A stretch of DNA of 64,000 bases from Microvirga ossetica (GCF_002741015.1 NZ_CP016620.1:372001-436000), one strand, 5' to 3'; shown: positions 20,001-28,066, numbered from the stretch's first letter. Notes: generated by a model not told the origin, from the letters alone. Made by a program: numbers and translations.

Positions 20001-20345
20001 GGTGACCGTTCTGGCGCAGGCTTCATGATAGGCGCTGAGGATTGGGCGGTACTCTTCGGGATCGAGAGCGTTTGCGAGGGCTGTCGATCCGACGAGATCG
20101 CAGAACATCACCGTCAGTTGCCGCCGCTCCGCTTCTGCGCCGGTGTTGGCGGAATGGGCTGGCGAGCCATCGAGGCGTGCAAGGGCGTCCAGGAGCTTGC
20201 GGCGATGGCCGACGGCATGAACGCCGAGTTCCTTCAGATCATCGGAGGTGAGCCGCGGCAGGGTGTCGGCATCCACGGCATTGTCGCGGAAGGCCTGTTC
20301 ATACTGCGCCAGTCCAAGGCTTCGTAGCCACTGTGCGACATCCAC
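17064..20345 (-). CDS. SAM-domain / class III cyclase / AAA ATPase / TPR protein (copy 2)
   Basis: Paralogue of the 13533-16904 product with the same domain order. The likely start is a GTG at 20345 directly after GGCAGGAGACAGGAC, giving 1,093 residues; another GTG at 20390 lies in frame but lacks a good ribosome site. SAM domain first (WLRSLGLAQYEQAFRD), then the cyclase with FCDLVGST, KYMGDGVLAYFG and TPNLAARLQ, the ATPase with GEAGIGKSR and IEDVHWADPTT, and then TPR-like repeats ending DLSRRVPSIR. Catalytic residues are kept. It ends about 160 bases before copy 1, on the same strand, so one transcript is possible. Divergence is spread over the whole length, so the duplication is not recent. 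Confidence 0.88.
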   Translation of the reverse strand: MDVAQWLRSLGLAQYEQAFRDNAVDADTLPRLTSDDLKELGVHAVGHRRKLLDALARLDGSPAHSANTGAEAERRQLTVMFCDLVGSTALANALDPEEYRPILSAYHEACARTVTEFGGFVAKYMGDGVLAYFGYPQAHEDDAVRAVRAGLALTEVVARVPVLSGVDPLRARVGIATGLVVVGDLVGAGSSQERSVVGDTPNLAARLQSLAPPGAVVIAPATKRLLGNEFNLSDLGPQNLKGFAAPVAAWQVLGTSAVESRFEAHGTGDTPLIGRSEELRLLAQRWQQARGGGGQVAWLSGEAGIGKSRVAREFRDRLRSEPHADVQCQCSPFFSNSPLHPFVERIERDAGFRLDDPPGARLVKLETLLARATDEILAIAPVFAGMLSLPVGDRYGPSPYDPGQQRELTIEALIGYLLGLARRRPLLLLIEDVHWADPTTREVLDRLVDCVRSERVLVLITARPEFSPGWRARPDVTLLPLAGLSQRETAELAGAIAGHAELPPDVIRQILERTDGVPLFVEELTKAVLERESGAVPATLHNSLMARLDRVPAVKAVAQQASVIGREFSYDMLAGIDPQGEPGLQAALRQLVSAGLVSTRGTRSGATYTFKHALVRDAAYGSLLKSRRQNLHARIAEVLERGYPDVVARQPELVAHHLSEARLPERAVSYWQRAADHAARRQAHQEAIAHCLRGLEMVSLISDPGLRDRHELRLQVRLGNSATSANGYSAPEVGRALYRARGLCTELGDERLMHPILVGLFLFHVNKADLRTAEKLGVELLALGDTRNDRVLQVDGHKTLLNARYKLGKFVAAQEHFERGMRLYEEDPWPAALLEQFDDPGPHLLVIGGCVLWVRGYPDRARRAVAAAIALGHRGGHHLSTAHAVHLSGHLAELMDDWDGVRKANETTMALATEWGLSGLRHQVSLRERLVAVAVHDDPEQMEFKRQHPQPGFARSLHDGVLARAYGRRGAPEEGLQVIEESLAWAEETGSQFFDAELHRLRAGLLLRMQRRDKAEFSYRKALEVARGQGAWLWALRAACDLARMLRDQGRQAHAHDLLAPIHGWFTEGFDVIDLQRAKALLEDLSRRVPSIR

Positions 20346-20675
20346 GTCCTGTCTCCTGCCGAGAGGCCGCAGCTTGCCAAGAGGGTACACCGAGGCCGCT
20401 CATCCATCGAGCGACATCTGAGGAGCCCATCCCTGACGAAAGGCATAATGCTGAAGCGGCCAGAGGTAGGGCTCGGCAGGCCATGCTCGACTTCTCTTTA
20501 CACAAGCCCACCACGGAACGTCTCTTGCGGGTCAGGTGGCGAAATTTGCGGACTTTCCGGAATGTCCGGTTCTCCGAGGAAAGCTGCACTTGAACTCAGG
20601 TCGCACGAGGTGACAGCATTTGCTGCAGTCGGATCAGGTAAGTCAGGATTGGATAATTTGGCTGACATGCAGGAG
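20346..20675. other. Intergenic region upstream of the cyclase genes
   Basis: About 330 bases between the cyclase pair and the DUF1612 gene. It should hold the promoter for the cyclase genes (leftward). I see no supported gene and no convincing terminator. Confidence 0.35.
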
Positions 20676-21836
20676 CTAGACGATTCCCCAAGCCCGATAG
20701 CGGCGTCGGCCGGTCAACTCTCTTGGCAACGCACCGCCCAACTGCAGGAGCATCAGGTCCACAGCCTTGGGTGTCACTTTGAGCAGTTTCGCGCCCAGCG
20801 GCACCGTCACCAGAGGGCGCGACAGGAATAGGTTCACGAGCCCAGGCAGACTGGAATTGCTGCGGCATTTATCGGCCACACGGTTCATGAGCTGTTGAGC
20901 GAGGATCAGCCTCTCCAGATCCTTGTTCGCGATCTCAACGGCCTCTTCGAGCACCTGGCAGAAACCCTGCAGCTTTTCGAGGGTCCCTTCCCTGCCCTGC
21001 GGCCGGAATTTCGATTGCTTAAACCCAGCGGCCAGAGGCAGGAGGTGGCTTGTCAGTCCTCGAGCCCGGAGGATCGACGCGGCCATGATCAGTCCGAGCC
21101 ACGGCTGCCGGGTGTAGAGGTTCAGATCGAGCCAGGCGTCCCAGGCGACGGCGGCCGCGGCGACGGCCGGCCAGTGGGAAACCCGCTTTACCACATCAAG
21201 CCAGGCATCTTCATTCTCGGCCTCGTCCTGATCCGGATCGTAGACGAGATGGGATCGGCTCTTAGGCAGCGGAGTCTCTCCGGCCAGAACCTTGTCCGTC
21301 CGATCGAGAAGCGCGTCGATTTCCGCAAAATGCGCTTCCCACGGATCGGCATCGTTGGCGAAGGCTGGATAGGCCTCCTCATCGTCCGGATCGATCTTCC
21401 TTTTGCCCTTGGCCTTCGGCTCATCGGCTTTCACCGGTCCAATCCCACGCAGAGCCGCCAAGCCGTCGTAGGAAATCGGCCAGGGCGCCTTCCTAACCAT
21501 TGCAGTCCGTCGCGCCCTTAAGGCTGAAGCAGCCCGCGTGAGCTCGTGGGTTGGGCTCCGCACGTCCATGCCAGCGTCATGCAGCACCAGATCGCCGATA
21601 TCGACCAAGTAGCCATCTAGGATCAGGGCGCGGACCGCCTCGTTCATGTCGCACCGGGATTGCCAGCCGGCGGCTAACCCGGATGCCTCAAGGCGAGCGT
21701 CGAAGGATTTAACTTCGAGCGCGATCTTCTCCAGCCGGCCGACGATTTTCTCCCACGGAATTTCCGGGAGTGGAAAGACCTTTCCCGTCTCCTCGTCGGG
21801 AATTGAGAACCGCAGCCCGAAATGCGCGTTCGACAC
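20676..21836 (-). CDS. DUF1612 / helix-turn-helix plasmid protein (RHE_PE00001 family)
   Basis: A 386-residue protein with a GTG start. Family-typical blocks are LVLHDAGMDVRSPTHELTRA near the N-terminus, the WLDVVKRVSHWP and PWLGLIMAASILRARG segments in the middle, and a C-terminal helix-turn-helix region ending ELTGRRRYRAWGIV. The family is common in rhizobial and methylobacterial plasmids close to replication or partition genes, and its role is unknown; DNA binding is inferred from the C-terminal HTH. It lies downstream of repB, where repC would stand in a standard repABC operon, but it is not a RepC protein. Confidence 0.83.
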   Translation of the reverse strand: MSNAHFGLRFSIPDEETGKVFPLPEIPWEKIVGRLEKIALEVKSFDARLEASGLAAGWQSRCDMNEAVRALILDGYLVDIGDLVLHDAGMDVRSPTHELTRAASALRARRTAMVRKAPWPISYDGLAALRGIGPVKADEPKAKGKRKIDPDDEEAYPAFANDADPWEAHFAEIDALLDRTDKVLAGETPLPKSRSHLVYDPDQDEAENEDAWLDVVKRVSHWPAVAAAAVAWDAWLDLNLYTRQPWLGLIMAASILRARGLTSHLLPLAAGFKQSKFRPQGREGTLEKLQGFCQVLEEAVEIANKDLERLILAQQLMNRVADKCRSNSSLPGLVNLFLSRPLVTVPLGAKLLKVTPKAVDLMLLQLGGALPRELTGRRRYRAWGIV

Positions 21837-22317
21837 GATTTATCCCTTGCCTAACCCGTTGATTTATCGGCTAGCATGACGATTAGGACAAAGGAATGAA
21901 AGCTTTATTACGGTCTGCCGTTAGACGCTGAAGCGACCTGTTTTGCCCTCTTTGAGCCTCTCCTGCCGCCCCAAGGGTCCAGACAGGCCGAAATCCGCAT
22001 TTTGAGGCCTTGGAAGGCCTCCCGTAGGCCATTCTCCCTACGGGGAGGGCGTTAGAAATGCAGGTTATGTTATAGCTCCGGAGCCCTCTAACCACGCGAA
22101 GAAACGATCAGTTGAATACAACGCCTACGTTGTCCAGGGGATAATTGACATCAATGGCGCCCTCTCCTCTTACTCCTCCAGTAAGGTTGGTGAACACCCA
22201 CTAATGCCCAGATCAGTTCCACAATTCTGATAAATTAGCGCATTGTGCAATGATGGATTGACGTTTGAGAACAGGCGTAACGCAAAAGGGGCAGAACCTA
22301 TGTCCTGCCCCACAGCA
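21837..22317. other. repB-DUF1612 intergenic region
   Basis: 480 bases with no supported gene. In a standard repABC operon the repB-repC spacer of 150-200 bases encodes an incompatibility RNA. The overlapping hairpins at 22004-22048 may be a relic of such an element, but I could not identify a promoter with confidence. This is where a deletion or replacement of repC would have occurred. Confidence 0.35.
22004..22048. repeat. Two adjacent inverted repeats downstream of repB
   Basis: 22004-22021 is an inverted repeat with perfect 8-base arms (GAGGCCTT / AAGGCCTC) around GG. 22018-22048 is a longer hairpin: CCTCCCGTAGG at 22018-22028 pairs with CCTACGGGGAGG at 22037-22048 with one bulged base and an 8-base loop. 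The two overlap by four bases, so only one can form at a time. In repABC plasmids this position carries the antisense RNA that controls repC; here repC is absent. No T-run follows on either strand, so a simple terminator is not supported. Confidence 0.55.
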
Positions 22318-23379
22318 TCACTGCTTGTTGGCTTTGTAGGCTGCGTAGAGTTCGTCCAGCATTGAGAAGACGAATGAACCAAACTCCGGCTCGATACTCT
22401 TATCTATCTGCAGGGTGTACTTCGTCTCTGTATCATTGACTCTTGCGAGACGACGCCCATCCGGAGCTTTCCAGAAGCTGGACTCTGAGGCCAAATTCTG
22501 CGGAGCCGCACGCTCCTTCTTTGACAGCTTCGCAAAGAGTGTCAGGAATCTCTCGTCGGATTCGAGCTTCACAAAGTCTGGTTTCTTGATGATTTCACGG
22601 GCTCGGTCGACGCTATTAGCTCCCAGAATAAGTTCAAGGAAGTCCAACCACCTAGGTCTTCCAATGCCTGGCGCCCGCCCGATTGCATCAATGATATCTA
22701 CAGGGATCTTGCTTGCGATAGAGATGAGTGATGATAGATCACCCTTTCTGACGGAAAGAGCTGCCATAATCGTCGCGCGTGTGAATTTGCGCTCCTCTAG
22801 TGTCGCCGCAAACCGTGCTCGCTCGATGTAGGAAAGATCTAGACGCTCGTTGTTCTCCTGACCTTGGGCAATCACCAGATCTTCATCGCTCAGATCTTTG
22901 ACGACGGCTCTGACTTTGATGCCCAGGGCTGCCGCGGCAGCAACACGGCGATGACCAAATGCGATCTGGTACCGCCCCGCGATCCCTGGATGAGGTCGCA
23001 CAAGGATGGGGACAATTTGCCCCTGACTCTTGATCTGCTCTTTCAGACTAGTCAAGGCGTCATCGGATTCGTCCATTCGGTCAGATACAAAGGATCTGTC
23101 GATTTTGTCAGTTTCGATCTCGACGATGGTTTGGCCGGACTCGATCTGAGCTTTGAGAGCTGAAATCTCAGCCTCTGATTGCCCTTTCATGTTCTCAAGG
23201 GCAGCTCCCATCGCTCCTACAGGAGCGCGGCCTTCAGTCATCATAGCAGCGAACCTGGAACGCTTCTCGTCAACGTTCGGCTGCGGTTGCTTTGGCATCT
23301 GGACAACCGTCTTCGGGCTTTCCACCTCGTCGGTTTGTTCCAAGTTGGCTTTCAAAATTGCCTGCAAGTCGCGTGCCAT
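22318..23379 (-). CDS. repB: RepB plasmid partition protein (ParB family)
   Basis: A 353-residue centromere-binding protein of repABC type. The ParB nuclease-like domain contains GRYQIAFGHRRVAAAAALG (the ParB box) and GQENNERLDLSYIERARF; a helix-turn-helix region follows (TRATIMAALSVRKGDLSSLI). The N-terminal 90 residues with KSRF-like basic patches would contact RepA. The start ATG overlaps the repA stop as TAATG, so the two are translationally coupled. It should bind the parS palindromes upstream of repA and segregate the replicon. Confidence 0.9.
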   Translation of the reverse strand: MARDLQAILKANLEQTDEVESPKTVVQMPKQPQPNVDEKRSRFAAMMTEGRAPVGAMGAALENMKGQSEAEISALKAQIESGQTIVEIETDKIDRSFVSDRMDESDDALTSLKEQIKSQGQIVPILVRPHPGIAGRYQIAFGHRRVAAAAALGIKVRAVVKDLSDEDLVIAQGQENNERLDLSYIERARFAATLEERKFTRATIMAALSVRKGDLSSLISIASKIPVDIIDAIGRAPGIGRPRWLDFLELILGANSVDRAREIIKKPDFVKLESDERFLTLFAKLSKKERAAPQNLASESSFWKAPDGRRLARVNDTETKYTLQIDKSIEPEFGSFVFSMLDELYAAYKANKQ

Positions 23380-24599
23380 TAGACCCTCCCCCAGGCCTGC
23401 TTGATAAGTGCCTCAATCTCGCTATTCACATTGTTCATCGCATCGATTGCGCGGTCGAACGTGGATTTTGTGAACTGCTCCCGTGACACCTCATAGATGG
23501 TCTGCTTTGTCAGACCGGCGTCCGAAATCGCGGTGCTTTTCACCATAGCATTCAACAGAACGTGCTGTCCGAACATCGTACGCATGAAGTCGACCATTTG
23601 GCTCTGAGGTCCGTCGCCCGGCTCGAATCGAGTGATCAGGTAGCGCGTAAAATCGTACTTCATGCTGCCGCCATTTTCCCGGACGACGCGAAGCATTTCA
23701 GAAGCCATCGTGAGGAACTGGCACATCGACATGACGTCGAGCATTTGGGGATGAACAGTGACGACCATCGACGTGGAGGCGCTAAGCGCCGCAAGCGTGA
23801 GGAACCCAAGTTGCGGTGGGCAATCGATTACGACGACGTCATAATTCTCCTCAACGGCCTTGAGGCTCATGCCGATGCGCTTGAAGAAGGGCGTTGATGG
23901 ATTCTGCCGGTCCATTAGCGCCTTAGGCGTCTCGTGCTCGAACTCCATGAGTTCAAGATTAGCCGGGATGATATCGAGGCCAGGGAAGTAGGTTTTCCGG
24001 ATGATCTCCTCCGGATGTCGCTGTTCTCCATCGTAGCGGATCGATCCGTAAAGGGTATGGTTTGGATCAACATCGAATTCTGGCTGAATGCCATGGAGTG
24101 CCGAGAGGCTTGCCTGAGGGTCGAGATCGACAGCCAGAACCCGATATCCTTGCAGGGCAAGATATTGAGCAAGATGAGCAGAGGTGGTGGTCTTTCCGCT
24201 TCCACCCTTGAAATTTACGCAGGAAATGACCTGCAGATGTTCGCTTCCAGTTCGGTGCTTCATATAGCGCCGGTCGGACTTGCCCGTTTCATCAAGATAC
24301 TGCCGAAGTGCATGGAGATCTTCCAAGCTATACTGCCTTCTGCCATTCGGCAGCATTTCGGCTTGGGGCCCCTTCCCTTCCAGGGAGAGCTGACGCAGGT
24401 AGGCATCGGCGACACCGAGGATCTTGGCAGCCTCACCAGATGTGAACTTGCGAAGAGTTTTGCGAGCGAGCGGTGGATAGAGAGCAAGGCGTTGGGATTG
24501 AAGTTGTTTGGAGAGATCCCTTGCATGAATGCCAATCAGTTCATCCACCCACTGGTTCTCGTTTACGGGTACCTCAGTTTTCTGTTGCGCCAGAGCCAT
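23379..24599 (-). CDS. repA: RepA plasmid partition ATPase (ParA family)
   Basis: From the ATG at 24599, preceded by GAGGAA, the protein has 406 residues, the normal RepA length; an in-frame extension to 24683 has no ribosome site. The N-terminal winged-helix segment (FTSGEAAKILGVADAYLRQL) should bind its own operator. The deviant Walker A is KGGSGKTTT at about 131-139, followed by VLAVDLDPQASL (A') and VVIDCPPQLGFL (Walker B). RepA drives plasmid segregation with RepB and represses its own operon. It is the first gene of the repAB operon; five parS-like sites lie just upstream. Confidence 0.92.
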   Translation of the reverse strand: MALAQQKTEVPVNENQWVDELIGIHARDLSKQLQSQRLALYPPLARKTLRKFTSGEAAKILGVADAYLRQLSLEGKGPQAEMLPNGRRQYSLEDLHALRQYLDETGKSDRRYMKHRTGSEHLQVISCVNFKGGSGKTTTSAHLAQYLALQGYRVLAVDLDPQASLSALHGIQPEFDVDPNHTLYGSIRYDGEQRHPEEIIRKTYFPGLDIIPANLELMEFEHETPKALMDRQNPSTPFFKRIGMSLKAVEENYDVVVIDCPPQLGFLTLAALSASTSMVVTVHPQMLDVMSMCQFLTMASEMLRVVRENGGSMKYDFTRYLITRFEPGDGPQSQMVDFMRTMFGQHVLLNAMVKSTAISDAGLTKQTIYEVSREQFTKSTFDRAIDAMNNVNSEIEALIKQAWGRV

Positions 24600-24748
24600 G
24601 GCATTCCTCACGGATACGGAAACGGGCCAAAAAAATGGCTGTTTCCGTAGTTGGCCCTTAAATCCTTTATGATTTGTTAACATTCCCGGTCTGGATATGA
24701 ATTTTTAGTGGTGCGTCATTCTTTGTAAGCGTTGTGTGCGAATAGGCA

Positions 24749-25359
24749 GTTTGTAGCTGCAAACTAGAAATCTCCGACCAGTCGGGAGGGTCGCAACCTA
24801 AGCTCACCCCAAGCCGCCAACAGATGAAACCTCTTTAGCGGACTGGATATCGGTCATCCGGCGAGTATCGCAACATTGTTGCTCTTCGACTAGTAGAGTT
24901 CGTGGAGGAAATGGCACTTGGTTTGCAGCTATGAACCAGTGAGTGTCCGATCTATCCGAGAGCAGTTGGAGACCACCCTCCCCCCTTAGTCGACGCATGA
25001 TCGGCGATCCCTCTTGCCAGTTTGCAGCTACAAACTCGAAAATGCGCTGGGCCCAAGCTGTCCGGGCTCTTTGGAGTGCCGCCCCCTCATTGCGGCATTG
25101 CAGGCGAGTACCGTCCACTTTACTGGATCTCATTTGCCACCAACAACCTCCGAAAAGTGCTGCCGAAATCCTAATCTTCGGAATCATCCGCAATCGAGGT
25201 GAGCAACTTCAGGACCTATGATCAGTCCGCAGTCCAATTTGCGGCCGCAAAGCTAGTGGATCCTACGGCAGGCGGTCTTCAACTCATCAGAAGCTCGGGG
25301 CGTGTCGAGATCAAACCGTGATGTGCCCTCGCCTCTGTACCTGGTTTGCAGCTGCAAAC
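24749..25359. other. parS centromere cluster: five 16-base palindromic sites
   Basis: Five copies fit or approach the repABC parS form GTTNNNNGCNNNNAAC. 24749-24764 is GTTTGTAGCTGCAAAC, 24921-24936 is GTTTGCAGCTATGAAC, 25020-25035 is GTTTGCAGCTACAAAC, 25237-25252 is ATTTGCGGCCGCAAAG (degenerate at its outer bases), and 25344-25359 is the perfect palindrome GTTTGCAGCTGCAAAC. They are spaced 85-220 bases apart in the gene-free region upstream of repA. The interpretation as RepB-binding centromere sites follows from their sequence and position; no other copies were seen in the window. Confidence 0.85.
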
Positions 25360-25529
25360 TTGGCTCCCTTTCGATTGAGGCTTGAAATAAAAGGATACAC
25401 TTCTCACCTGACAGCCTTGCTTCGAGCATGCTCCTGCGCCTCGTAGTAGCCAGCTGCCTAGCCGATCGTATTCACCTGCGCTGGTTGCGATGACCTGACT
25501 TGCGGCTTGGGCGAGCCAATCCGTTGCGT

Positions 25530-27050
25530 CTTTTTCAGCGCGGCGAGGTTTGGAACGTCGGAACGCGTTGGCGGAGAAGACATGGGGTGACCGGGGCGAC
25601 AGCAGCCCCGTCGCTCAGGGCGAGGCCGCCCGGGGCTGGGGTGCCAGAGCGCTCGCAAGGCGGCGGAAGAGGTCGGCGTCCGGGCAACAGGAGGCAAAGG
25701 CCAGCCGGATGCGACTGGTGGTTTCCTGCACCCGCACGGCGATCTTGAGCAGGCGCAGCCGCAGCGTCACGAACTCCGCCCGGGCGAGATCGCGTGCCGC
25801 CGGGATGGCCTCCCGCACCGCCAGCATCAGCCAGTACGCGGCCGTGTGCAGCACGAGCCGAACCTGGTTGGCCACGGCCCGCCGGCACGAGGTCCGGTCG
25901 GAGGCGAGTTGCGCCTTGTGGAACTTGATCCAGTTCTCGGCCTGACCGCGGGCACAGTACAGGCTCTCATAGATGACGCGCGGGCTCGTCCCGATCAGGT
26001 TGGTGACGACAAAGCGGATGTCGAGCCCCAGGCGGGTGGCCACGATGCGGGCAACCGCGCGACGCTCGCACGACCAGCTCCTGGCCCGGTGCGTCGTCTC
26101 GGCAAAGCCACGGACGACGTCACGATCTTCTACCGCCCGTTGGGTGCGCACCGCATCGGCGACATCCTGCACCTTAGTTGTCAGCGGCCTCGTGCCAGCC
26201 AGACCGAAGATGTAGCTGATGCCGTTCTGCTCGCAGAAGTCCATGGCCTCGGGACGGGCATAGTGACTGTCGCCGCGGATCGTGATGTGGGTGAGCGGCC
26301 AGCGCGTGCGAATGCGGCGCACCAACCGGCGCAGGTGCGCCCGCACCTCCACGCCCGAGGGCGTCTTGCCCGGCCGCAGCACGATGGCGACGGGGCGGCC
26401 GGTGGCGCTGTCGTAGACATGGATCGGCAGAAAGCAGCGCTCATCATAATGGGCGTTGAACAGTGACAGCTGCTGATGCCCATGCACGACATCGCAGGTA
26501 TCGTCGATATCCAGCACCACCCCGTCCGGCGCGGTGGCGTAGCTTTCCATCCACTGATCGATCAGAGCATAGGTCAACCGGATCGCATCGCGGATTGTCG
26601 GAGCGTTCTCCAGCCGGGAGAGGGTGGGCTGCGAGGCCAGATCCGCACCCGTCTCGGGCAAGTGCCCGCAGGCGAGCTTGAAGGCCGGATCCGTCCGCAG
26701 CGGGCCGAAGTCGTTGCAATCCTCATAGCCGCAGGCGATGGCGAAGATGCGGGCGCGGATCATGTCCGCCACAGCATGCCTGACGCGGGTTGGAGTGCGC
26801 CGGTCTGGAATGAAACCAGCGAGCCGCTCGGCGATCCCGAGCCGGCGCTCGGCCTGGGCGAGGAGCATGACGCCACCGTCCGACGACAGGCGCCCACCGT
26901 CGAAAGCAGCGGTGATCTTCTTGCGGGATACGGCTGGAAACGAGAACGTCGGGGTTGTATCGTCCGTCATGGCGGGTGTGGCACAGTGCAATCGGTGGCA
27001 GGGGTTGGTCTCAGCAACCAAATCCTACGCTGCTTCAAGCGCTTAAGCTA
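25530..27050 (-). mobile_element. IS1380-family insertion sequence (ends approximate)
   Basis: The element is defined by its single intact transposase gene. I could not settle the terminal inverted repeats by eye: candidate end sequences share a CAGCG...AGG-TTTGG pattern near 25536 and 27025, but the match is weak. Boundaries are therefore estimates, and no target duplication is claimed. Confidence 0.5.
25615..26970 (-). CDS. IS1380-family transposase
   Basis: A DDE transposase of about 451 residues from the ATG at 26970. Family hallmarks are the N-terminal AAFDGGRLSSDGGVMLLAQAE, the GYEDCNDFGPLRTDPAFKLACG block, VVLDIDDTCDVVHG with the first catalytic Asp, the second-Asp region ITIRGDSHYARP, and the late YCARGQAENWIKFHK segment with the Glu. 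It is full length and uninterrupted, so it may be active. It separates the partition locus from the toxin-antitoxin pair. Confidence 0.9.
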   Translation of the reverse strand: MTDDTTPTFSFPAVSRKKITAAFDGGRLSSDGGVMLLAQAERRLGIAERLAGFIPDRRTPTRVRHAVADMIRARIFAIACGYEDCNDFGPLRTDPAFKLACGHLPETGADLASQPTLSRLENAPTIRDAIRLTYALIDQWMESYATAPDGVVLDIDDTCDVVHGHQQLSLFNAHYDERCFLPIHVYDSATGRPVAIVLRPGKTPSGVEVRAHLRRLVRRIRTRWPLTHITIRGDSHYARPEAMDFCEQNGISYIFGLAGTRPLTTKVQDVADAVRTQRAVEDRDVVRGFAETTHRARSWSCERRAVARIVATRLGLDIRFVVTNLIGTSPRVIYESLYCARGQAENWIKFHKAQLASDRTSCRRAVANQVRLVLHTAAYWLMLAVREAIPAARDLARAEFVTLRLRLLKIAVRVQETTSRIRLAFASCCPDADLFRRLASALAPQPRAASP

Positions 27051-27127
27051 CATCCGCCAGCCCTTTCTAGCCATCTCGTGCATAAGAACGGCTAGACCTC
27101 TACACGGCACAAACGCTTTCCTCGAGC

Positions 27128-27174
27128 GTTGGAGTATTTGACAACACCCCTTCGTGTTGGCATAAACTCCAACA
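27128..27174 (+). promoter_or_regulatory. Promoter with overlapping GTTGG operator for tumEA
   Basis: TTGACA at 27138-27143, a 17-base spacer and CATAAA at 27161-27166 form a good promoter ending about seven bases before the tumE ATG. An 8-base inverted repeat, GTTGGAGT at 27128-27135 and ACTCCAAC at 27166-27173, encloses the promoter. A second half-site makes TGTTGG-N8-CCAACA at 27155-27174, over the -10 and the start codon. This is the layout of an autorepressed toxin-antitoxin operator. The transcript would begin almost at the ATG, so it may be nearly leaderless. Confidence 0.65.
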
Positions 27175-27458
27175 TGAAGGCCAAACTCCTGCTCCGTGAG
27201 CGCCACCAAACAGCAGATGACGCGTTCGTTGAGCTTCGGGTCTGGCGGGTTCCGAATTCGGTGCGCGGGTCGGAGCACGAGTACAAGTACGCGTTGGCCT
27301 ATATCGTGAAGGGCATTTGCGTGCTCCGCTACGACAACGAAGCCGGGAAGGGCGATCACAAGCACGTCGGGTCGGTTGAGACCGGCTACCGCTTTACGAC
27401 ACCGGCCCAACTACTCGCCGACTTCTGGCGTGACGTCGATCAATGGAGGCCCGAATGA
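27174..27458 (+). CDS. tumE: TumE-family toxin (DUF6516)
   Basis: A 94-residue protein beginning MKAKLLLRERHQTADDAF. It contains the family pattern ELRVWRVP, HEYKYALAYIVKGICVLRYDNEAGKGDH and a C-terminal aromatic stretch. It matches the TumE/DUF6516 toxins encoded with a TumA HTH antitoxin in many archaea and bacteria; some family members act as RNases, but the target here is not known. The start is taken at the ATG inside the operator repeat. Its last four bases overlap the tumA start as ATGA, so translation is coupled. Confidence 0.78.
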   Translation: MKAKLLLRERHQTADDAFVELRVWRVPNSVRGSEHEYKYALAYIVKGICVLRYDNEAGKGDHKHVGSVETGYRFTTPAQLLADFWRDVDQWRPE

Positions 27459-27796
27459 CCACCGTGACCCTTTCTGTTGCTTCCCGCGAGGATGTGACCA
27501 GGCGCGCCCTTGCGGCCTTCGGGGGTGAGGCTCAGGGCGCGCACATCTCGTTCGCTTCCGTCGAACTCCTCTGGCAGACGCTGACGAAGAAGCGCTGGGA
27601 GATCCTCAAGATGATGACAGGGCAGGGTCCCTTGACGATCCGCGAGATCGCCCGCCGCCTCGAGCGTGATGTGAAGGCCGTGCACGGGGACGTCCATGCG
27701 CTTCTGGAGGCCGGCATCATCGACCGGACTGACGAGAAACTCGTCGTCTTTCCCTATGACGCGGTTCACGTCGACTTCATGCTAAAGGCCGCTTGA
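27455..27796 (+). CDS. tumA: TumA-family antitoxin (HVO_A0114-type HTH protein)
   Basis: A 113-residue DNA-binding protein. The winged helix-turn-helix (KRWEILKMMTGQGPLTIREIARRLERDVKAVHGDVHALLEAGII) matches the HVO_A0114-type antitoxins paired with TumE. The start ATG overlaps the tumE stop. The product should neutralise TumE and repress the operon through the GTTGG half-sites upstream. Between an IS element and a resolvase, the pair looks like a plasmid-stabilising module. Confidence 0.78.
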   Translation: MTTVTLSVASREDVTRRALAAFGGEAQGAHISFASVELLWQTLTKKRWEILKMMTGQGPLTIREIARRLERDVKAVHGDVHALLEAGIIDRTDEKLVVFPYDAVHVDFMLKAA

Positions 27797-28066
27797 GCCC
27801 ATTAGGAACCGACTACGCCGGGGCGATCGGGACTTGCGGAGATCGGCCGGCGTCGGGGTCGGGAGATCGCGGCGGTCCAGCAGGCGAAACCGGGAGAGAC
27901 CGACGATCACGCTCCGCCAATTGAGCCGATAGGAAAGCCCTCCAGAAGAGTGAAGGGGGCAACAATTATACGTTGGCCGCGCACCTTGGCCGCATGCGCG
28001 ATAAATTCCGTCGCAGTATAGGCTGACCGAAGTGGCTGATGCAGTTGGACGGTGTATTGGAGGAGA

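Noticed and set aside
20676..21836. Considered as repC
   Set aside because: Position fits, but the conserved blocks (LHDAGMDVRSPTHELTRA, RRYRAWGI) are those of the DUF1612/HTH family, not of RepC initiators.
24804..25193. 129-codon minus-strand frame upstream of repA
   Set aside because: It overlaps two parS palindromes and has no recognisable protein features.
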